The notes beneath the pieces were generated by a model that made no database searches, was not told where the DNA came from, and was given only the letters and a program-made list of their open reading frames with translations. This document shows, in pieces, positions 59,351 to 64,000 of a stretch of 64,000 nucleotides of DNA (the first letter of the stretch is position 1; each line of letters starts with the position of its first letter). Origin of the DNA: Aliamphritea ceti. Lineage in GTDB: Bacteria; Pseudomonadota; Gammaproteobacteria; Pseudomonadales; Balneatricaceae. Made by a program: the position numbers and the translations under genes. The stretch is from contig NZ_AP025282.1 of NCBI RefSeq assembly GCF_024347215.1, positions 5,149,211 to 5,213,210 of the forward strand. Direction: 5' to 3'.

Positions 59351-60058
59351 TTAAAGGCCGACTTTTCGCCGGTAATCGGCCAGATTAATAACAGTAGCCG
59401 TTTGTGTGGGTTGGGTTGGCTGATTTTCTGGGGCTTCGGTTTCAGACTCATCCTCGAGCATAACCAGGCCCATATCGACAAATCGGGGCAGCGGCACAAA
59501 ACGTTGTTTAGAACCGGCTGGGTCTTTCGCTGTTTTTTGTAACTCATTGAGGTGCATCGCCAGATTTACACTGTGCCGGTCGTTGAGCATCTGCAGCTCA
59601 TGCTGTTGGCAATAATCCTGTATCCAGGATTTGATATCGGTTATATGGCCACTGATGCTGAGATCCGTGTTTTTGATAACTTCGACGTCTGTGATTACTT
59701 CCAGCAGGGCGTCTGCCAGTTCTTCAATGTCATCAATGGGAGCTTCCGGGTCATCGAGAATAAACATGGCCATCTCAGTGCTCCAGCGATAATTTAACTG
59801 TTGTATGAGATCTTCCTGCTCCAGCTGTAGCGTGACCGGAATAATGATGCAGTAACGGCTGTGGGCTTCCACTGCAACCACTGAGCGCGATGAGGTTACG
59901 CCGCCATTTTCTACCAGGTGGCATTGCCAGGCGAATGTGCCGGCATCACTGCTCAGCGCTTTTTTACCGATGTCTTTAGCTTTTTCACTGCCCTGCTGGG
60001 GTAAATCAAGCTGCAAATAGCGGGTCAGTTTATTGCTGAAAGACAGAAGAAGTTTCAT
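59351..60058 (-). CDS. Hypothetical protein, possible DUF6933-like
   Basis: A 235-residue protein. The N-terminal portion (LLSFSNKLTRYLQLDLPQQ, then FAWQCHLVENG, then SRYCIIIPVTL) reminds me of DUF6933, a small family of unknown role, but this is a weak impression. The tail is Pro/Gln/Thr rich, ending TATVINLADYRRKVGL, a motif also seen at the end of other unknown gammaproteobacterial proteins. It sits seven bases after the mnmE stop and eight before the SWIM gene, so all three look co-transcribed. Confidence 0.5.
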   Translation of the reverse strand: MKLLLSFSNKLTRYLQLDLPQQGSEKAKDIGKKALSSDAGTFAWQCHLVENGGVTSSRSVVAVEAHSRYCIIIPVTLQLEQEDLIQQLNYRWSTEMAMFILDDPEAPIDDIEELADALLEVITDVEVIKNTDLSISGHITDIKSWIQDYCQQHELQMLNDRHSVNLAMHLNELQKTAKDPAGSKQRFVPLPRFVDMGLVMLEDESETEAPENQPTQPTQTATVINLADYRRKVGL

Positions 60059-60065
60059 TTGAGGG

Positions 60066-61433
60066 TCATTTACCTATGCAGAAGGAACTGAAGATACGGC
60101 CGAGTAAGTCATCAGAGCTGAACGCACCGGTAATCTCGCTAAGGTGGTGCTGAGCTTGACGTAAGTCTTCAGCCAGGAGTTCTCCGGCACCGCCAAATAA
60201 CAGCTGTTCCTGGCCTGTCAGCAGCAGGCTCTGAGCTTTATTGAGGGCTTCAACATGCCGGCGTCTGGCAAGAAACCCACCTTCTGTCGTTGCTGCATAG
60301 CCCATGCAGTCTTTCAGATGCTGGCGCAATGTATCAACACCTACGTTGGCTTTGGCTGACAGTGAAATCAGTGTGTGGCCATGGTGTTCGCCAATACCGG
60401 TTGATTCTGATGTCAGGTCACATTTGTTTCGAATGACGGTGATTTTGCTCTGATCTTCGAGATTATGGACAAACTCTGGCCAAATTTGTTCAGGGTCATC
60501 GGTGGCTGTGGTCGTGCCATCCACCATTAACAGAATACGGTCTGCCTTGTGTATCTCTTCCCAGGCACGACTGATGCCGATGCGCTCAACTTCGTCAGGT
60601 GCATCCCGCAGCCCGGCGGTATCGATAATGTGAAGTGGCATGCCGTCGATATGAATATGTTCCCGGAGAACGTCCCGGGTGGTACCGGCAATATCTGTGA
60701 CGATAGCGCTTTCCTTTCCTGCCAGAGCATTCAACAGGCTGGATTTGCCAGCATTGGGCCGGCCAGCGATAACTACGTTCATACCTTCACGAATCAGGCT
60801 GCCCTGCTGGGCTTCCTGCATAACGTTGGTCAGCTGCAGAATTATTGCTTCCAGATCGCTGGCAACTTTACCGTCGCCGAGAAAGTCGATTTCTTCTTCC
60901 GGAAAGTCGATCGCAGCTTCTACGTATATGCGTAGCTGAGTCAGGCTTTCAACTAACTGATGAATGCGCTCGGAGAACATGCCCTGCAAGGATCTTAAGG
61001 CACAACGGGCTGCCTGTTCTGAGCTGGAGTCAATCAGATCCGCAATAGCTTCAGCCTGAGCCAGATCCAGTTTATCGTTCAGAAATGCCCGCTCTGAGAA
61101 CTCTCCGGGGTTAGCCAGCCTTGCACCCAGTTCCAGAACCCGGCGCAGAATGAAATCAATAATCACCGGGCCGCCGTGGCCCTGCAGCTCAAGCACATCT
61201 TCGCCGGTAAAAGAGTTCGGCCCCGGAAAGTAGATACCAATGCCCTGATCTATCTGATTACTATCAGCGTCGTAAAACGGGCCGTAGTGGGCATAACGAG
61301 GGGCTGGTTCAATACCCATCACTTCTTTAGCGATGGCTTTAGCCAGTTTGCCGGATACCCGGACAATGCCTACCCCACCCCGTCCTGGCGGTGTGGCTTG
61401 TGCGGCGATAGTATCCTGATCAATAAGGGTCAT
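60066..61433 (-). CDS. mnmE: tRNA modification GTPase MnmE
   Basis: A 455-residue MnmE. N-terminal THF-binding domain (DTIAAQATPPGRGGVGIVRVSG), then the inserted G domain with G1 GRPNAGKSSLLN (about residue 224), G2-G3 TTRDVLREHI and DTAGLRD, G4 NKCDL, and the C-terminal CIGK. It works with MnmG on U34 of tRNA. ATG 61433 gives the standard length; the longer frame to 61505 is not supported. It is followed by two extra genes before the HipBA region. Confidence 0.96.
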   Translation of the reverse strand: MTLIDQDTIAAQATPPGRGGVGIVRVSGKLAKAIAKEVMGIEPAPRYAHYGPFYDADSNQIDQGIGIYFPGPNSFTGEDVLELQGHGGPVIIDFILRRVLELGARLANPGEFSERAFLNDKLDLAQAEAIADLIDSSSEQAARCALRSLQGMFSERIHQLVESLTQLRIYVEAAIDFPEEEIDFLGDGKVASDLEAIILQLTNVMQEAQQGSLIREGMNVVIAGRPNAGKSSLLNALAGKESAIVTDIAGTTRDVLREHIHIDGMPLHIIDTAGLRDAPDEVERIGISRAWEEIHKADRILLMVDGTTTATDDPEQIWPEFVHNLEDQSKITVIRNKCDLTSESTGIGEHHGHTLISLSAKANVGVDTLRQHLKDCMGYAATTEGGFLARRRHVEALNKAQSLLLTGQEQLLFGGAGELLAEDLRQAQHHLSEITGAFSSDDLLGRIFSSFCIGK

Positions 61434-61520
61434 GCTGATATCCGGTGTAAAGTAAAAGTATGGTGTCGAGCGGGCTATCTTCGCCAGCGAGGTCCTTAGA
61501 GTCAACCGCGGGTAAACGTA

Positions 61521-61547
61521 AAAAAGGCCTCACAGGAGGCCTTTTTT
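61521..61547. terminator. yidC terminator
   Basis: AAAAAGGCCT and AGGCCTTTTTT form a strong stem with T runs on both strands, 17 bases past the yidC stop at 61564. It lies between yidC and the start of mnmE at 61433. Confidence 0.88.
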
Positions 61548-61563
61548 ATTCAGATCAGATGGA

Positions 61564-63228
61564 TCAGGCTTTTTTAGCGCTGCCGTCGTCACCTTCGATC
61601 TGCTTATTAATGACGTACTGCTGAGCAATCGACAGAACGTTGTTAATCAGCCAGTACAGTACCAGACCTGCTGGGAACCATAGGAAGAAAATAGTGAAGA
61701 CAATTGGCAGCATCTTCATGATCTTCGCCTGCATTGGGTCCGGAGGTGTCGGGTTCAGCAACTGCTGGATGAACATTGTTGCACCCATCAGGAGCGGCAG
61801 AACAAAGTACGGATCCATCACTGATAAATCGTGAATCCACAGCATGAACGGTGCCTGACGCAGTTCAACAGATTCCAGCAGTACCCAGTACAGAGCGATG
61901 AAGATTGGCATCTGTGCAAGAATTGGCAGACAGCCACCCAGAGGGTTGATCTTCTCTTTCTTGTACAGCTCCATCATTGACTGAGACATCTTCTGACGGT
62001 CGTCGCCGTAAAGCTCTTTCAGACGTGCCATTTCCGGGCCGAACTTACGCATCTTCGCCATAGAGCGGAATGCTTTAGCGTTCACCTGGAATAATGCGGC
62101 TTTTACAACAATGGTAATACCGATGATCGCCAGACCCCAGTTACCTACGATGTCGTGAATTGCTTTCAGTAACCATGCCAGCGGCGATGCAATCCACCAC
62201 AGAATACCGTAGTCAACTGTCAGCTCCAGTTCAGGCGCGGCTGCTTCAAGCTTTTCGGTGATCTTAGGACCGGCATAAAAGTGAGCACTTACAGTTTTGT
62301 TCTGGCCAGCAGGAACAGTGAAAGCCGGGGAAACAAAACCAACGATAAAGTTGTCGTTTGTCGTACGCGAGCTGTAGCTGTATTCTGCACCCGGTGCCGG
62401 AATCCAGGCACTCAGGAAGTAATGCTGACTCATTGCTACCCAACCATCGTTTGTTACAACTTTGGTGTTTGCTTCCAGCATGTCGTCAAAAGACACTTTC
62501 TGGTATGCATCTTCTACACTGGAGAATACGCCACCCAGGTAAGATTGCATGCCCATATCTGTGGTTTCTGACGGATCAGCACTGGCATCACGTTTGATCT
62601 GACCAAACAGCTTTGCCTGCCATGAATCAGCAGTGGTGTTATCAACCACCATGTCCAGACCAATGTCATAGCTGCCACGCAGGAATTCGTAACGCTTAGT
62701 GATGACAACACCTTTCGCTGTGGTGAAAGACAAATCAACGTTAAGTTCGTTGCCTTCCAGAGCGTAGCTGGTGCTGCTGCTTGAGTAAGTAGGACGACCA
62801 TCGCCGCTGGCGTCCGGGCCATTCAGACCGACCAGACCACTTTGGGAAACATAAGTACGGTTAGCACTTTGCTCCAGCAGGATGAATGGTTGGTCAGAAC
62901 CCAGTGCCGCTTTATATTCCGGTAGAGCAACCTGAATGATGTCACCACCTTTCGGGTCGATCAGAACTTCCAGAACATCTGTTTTTACAGAGATCAGCTG
63001 GCTTTGCTTGGCGGCAGCTTTTACTGGCGCTACGCCTGGTACATCAGAACCGGTCGTTGCATCGCCCTGCGGAATTTCGCTGACAGGAACAGTTGAGTCA
63101 TAAGCGGATACAGTTTCTGCCTGCGCAACAGTTGCTGGCGGCTGGCTGTAATCCTGATTCCATTGCAAGACCAACATATAGGAAATAATGCCGAGTGCTG
63201 CAATTAATAATACGCGCTGTACATCCAT
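61564..63228 (-). CDS. yidC: Membrane protein insertase YidC
   Basis: A 554-residue YidC/Oxa1 insertase. N-terminal anchor (VLLIAALGIISYMLVLQW), large periplasmic beta domain to about residue 330, then the conserved five-helix core (GNWGLAIIGITIVVKAALFQVNAKAF, INPLGGCLPILAQMPIFIALYWVLLES, PTPPDPMQAKIMKMLPIVFTIFFLWFPAGLVLYWLINN). The hydrophilic-groove Arg appears as Lys here (IVVKAALF), at the position where E. coli has Arg366. It follows rnpA by 19 bases; yidD, which usually stands between, is absent. Confidence 0.96.
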   Translation of the reverse strand: MDVQRVLLIAALGIISYMLVLQWNQDYSQPPATVAQAETVSAYDSTVPVSEIPQGDATTGSDVPGVAPVKAAAKQSQLISVKTDVLEVLIDPKGGDIIQVALPEYKAALGSDQPFILLEQSANRTYVSQSGLVGLNGPDASGDGRPTYSSSSTSYALEGNELNVDLSFTTAKGVVITKRYEFLRGSYDIGLDMVVDNTTADSWQAKLFGQIKRDASADPSETTDMGMQSYLGGVFSSVEDAYQKVSFDDMLEANTKVVTNDGWVAMSQHYFLSAWIPAPGAEYSYSSRTTNDNFIVGFVSPAFTVPAGQNKTVSAHFYAGPKITEKLEAAAPELELTVDYGILWWIASPLAWLLKAIHDIVGNWGLAIIGITIVVKAALFQVNAKAFRSMAKMRKFGPEMARLKELYGDDRQKMSQSMMELYKKEKINPLGGCLPILAQMPIFIALYWVLLESVELRQAPFMLWIHDLSVMDPYFVLPLLMGATMFIQQLLNPTPPDPMQAKIMKMLPIVFTIFFLWFPAGLVLYWLINNVLSIAQQYVINKQIEGDDGSAKKA

Positions 63229-63247
63229 GGTTGTTGGACCATTATCG

Positions 63248-63625
63248 TTATTGAGATTGGGATTTTTTTGGCTTAGCTTTGTTAATCAGACGAGACCAGC
63301 TGCGCTTAATAAGCTTATGAACCTGCTCATTTTCCATATCCCCCAGGCCTTTACGCGCCAATATGACGATATCGACATTGGGAAGTTGCTGCTGTTCAAG
63401 CCGAAAAGACTCGCGAATGATACGTCGAACGCGGTTACGATTGACAGCTAAACGGATATTTTTTTTGGAGAAGACGAAACCAACGCGTGAATGGTCGAGT
63501 TCGTTGGGGCAGGCTAGGATCAGCAGATGTTGATCTGAGATCTTGAGGCTGGCTCGATTGAAAACATGTTTAAAATCCCCACCGGTAAGGAGCCTCACAC
63601 GGCGGGGATAGCTGAATTCATTCAT
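63248..63625 (-). CDS. rnpA: Ribonuclease P protein component
   Basis: A 125-residue RnpA. It has the RNR motif LAVNRNRVRRIIRESFR (about residue 60) and the N-terminal RRVRLLTGGDFKHVF. It binds M1 RNA and processes tRNA 5' ends. It follows rpmH by 23 bases in the usual order. ATG 63625 is well placed. Confidence 0.96.
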   Translation of the reverse strand: MNEFSYPRRVRLLTGGDFKHVFNRASLKISDQHLLILACPNELDHSRVGFVFSKKNIRLAVNRNRVRRIIRESFRLEQQQLPNVDIVILARKGLGDMENEQVHKLIKRSWSRLINKAKPKKSQSQ

Positions 63626-63648
63626 TCAGTGAGCCTAACAGGCAAATA

Positions 63649-63783
63649 TTAAGCAGCCAGACGCTTACGGCCTTTAGCACGACGACGGTTGATTACCGCA
63701 CGGCCGCTTTTAGTAGCCATACGTGCACGGAAGCCGTGAGTACGAGCGCGCTTAAGATTGCTAGGTTGAAAAGTTCTTTTCAT
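63649..63783 (-). CDS. rpmH: 50S ribosomal protein L34
   Basis: A 44-residue L34, MKRTFQPSNLKRARTHGFRA and on, basic throughout, as in all bacteria. The longer upstream frame is ignored. It is the first gene of the rpmH-rnpA-yidC transcript and marks the dnaA/oriC side of the chromosome. Confidence 0.98.
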   Translation of the reverse strand: MKRTFQPSNLKRARTHGFRARMATKSGRAVINRRRAKGRKRLAA

Positions 63784-63860
63784 GGTTTCAGTCCTACTTA
63801 CATACAGTGTGGTGGTATCAGTAAGGTTGCTGAATCCCACGAGTCAAAAATAGACGCCGA

Positions 63861-63889
63861 ATTCTAGTTAAATGTCGTACGCTTTTCAA
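63861..63889 (-). promoter_or_regulatory. rpmH promoter
   Basis: On the minus strand TTGAAA (63889-63884) and TAGAAT (63866-63861) are 17 bases apart, a good sigma-70 match. The start would be near 63854, giving a leader of about 70 bases. The remaining bases to 64,000 are AT-rich and begin the region expected to lead to dnaA. Confidence 0.75.
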
Positions 63890-64000
63890 TCACTTTTTTG
63901 AGAAAAACTATAATTAATGTCACGAATGACGGTGGCTGGAAGGTTATTCACTGCTGGGTATAACCTTGGTTTTTTGCGAAGAATGACTAGAAGAAAAATG

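Noticed and set aside
63229..63247. Search for yidD between rnpA and yidC
   Set aside because: Only 19 bases separate the genes, so yidD cannot be there.
1..64000. CRISPR arrays, tRNA or rRNA genes, transposases and integrases
   Set aside because: None was seen on either strand; no regularly spaced repeats, cloverleaf sequences or transposase motifs were found by eye.

Overview
The window is chromosomal DNA of a gammaproteobacterium, most likely a marine Oceanospirillales-type organism (Neptuniibacter, Amphritea, Marinobacterium or a relative). This is inferred from gene content and gene order, not from an rRNA. It lies beside the replication origin. rpmH, rnpA, yidC, mnmE, mnmG, rsmG, parA, parB and the whole atpIBEFHAGDC operon all sit on the minus strand, in the order usual near dnaA in Pseudomonas-like genomes. 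The rpmH end points to a dnaA gene just beyond base 64,000.

Layout. 0.1-4.9 kb: LysR regulator, MmgE/PrpD protein and a DgcA-like flavin/Fe-S demethylase. 5.0-7.5 kb: GNAT, NlpC/P60-like peptidase, EamA transporter. 7.8-11.5 kb: an unrecognised 569-aa protein paired with a DUF3726 protein, then a second LysR. 12.0-18.8 kb: heterotetrameric sarcosine oxidase (soxBDAG) plus a single-chain FAD amine oxidase. 19.1-20.4 kb: RhlE-type helicase. 20.6-29.5 kb: fatty-acid uptake and beta-oxidation module (FadL, acyl-CoA ligase, MerR, thiolase, hydroxyacyl-CoA dehydrogenase/enoyl-CoA hydratase, acyl-CoA dehydrogenase). 29.5-31.8 kb: VF530 protein, arsenite methyltransferase, membrane protein. 31.9-39.2 kb: ATP synthase. 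39.5-43.7 kb: parBA-rsmG-mnmG. 43.7-44.3 kb: an oriC-like DnaA-box cluster. 44.3-60.0 kb: a block that splits mnmG from mnmE. It holds an NrtS-like/MCP fusion, a TetR-controlled oxidation operon (58-aa protein, 231-aa protein, fatty-acid hydroxylase/sterol desaturase, DUF1800, DUF1501, Rieske oxygenase), NhaD, a cysteine-peptidase-like protein, TrxC, a HipBA pair and a SWIM-domain protein. 60.1-63.8 kb: mnmE, yidC, rnpA, rpmH.

The metabolic genes fit a marine heterotroph living on methylated amines (dimethylglycine and sarcosine demethylation, released methyl groups going to folate) and fatty acids. The most unusual signals are: (a) two DnaA-box clusters, one with the same layout as E. coli oriC beside mnmG and one made of two inverted box pairs between trxC and hipA; (b) two independent duplications of a gene's 3' tail (atpC and the FAD amine oxidase); (c) a HipA whose kinase motifs look broken although its operators are intact; (d) the TetR-operator/oxygenase/DUF1501-DUF1800 operon, which is the best candidate for an undescribed system; and (e) the 569-aa/DUF3726 pair.

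All functional calls come from reading translated sequence and motifs by eye. No database search was run.
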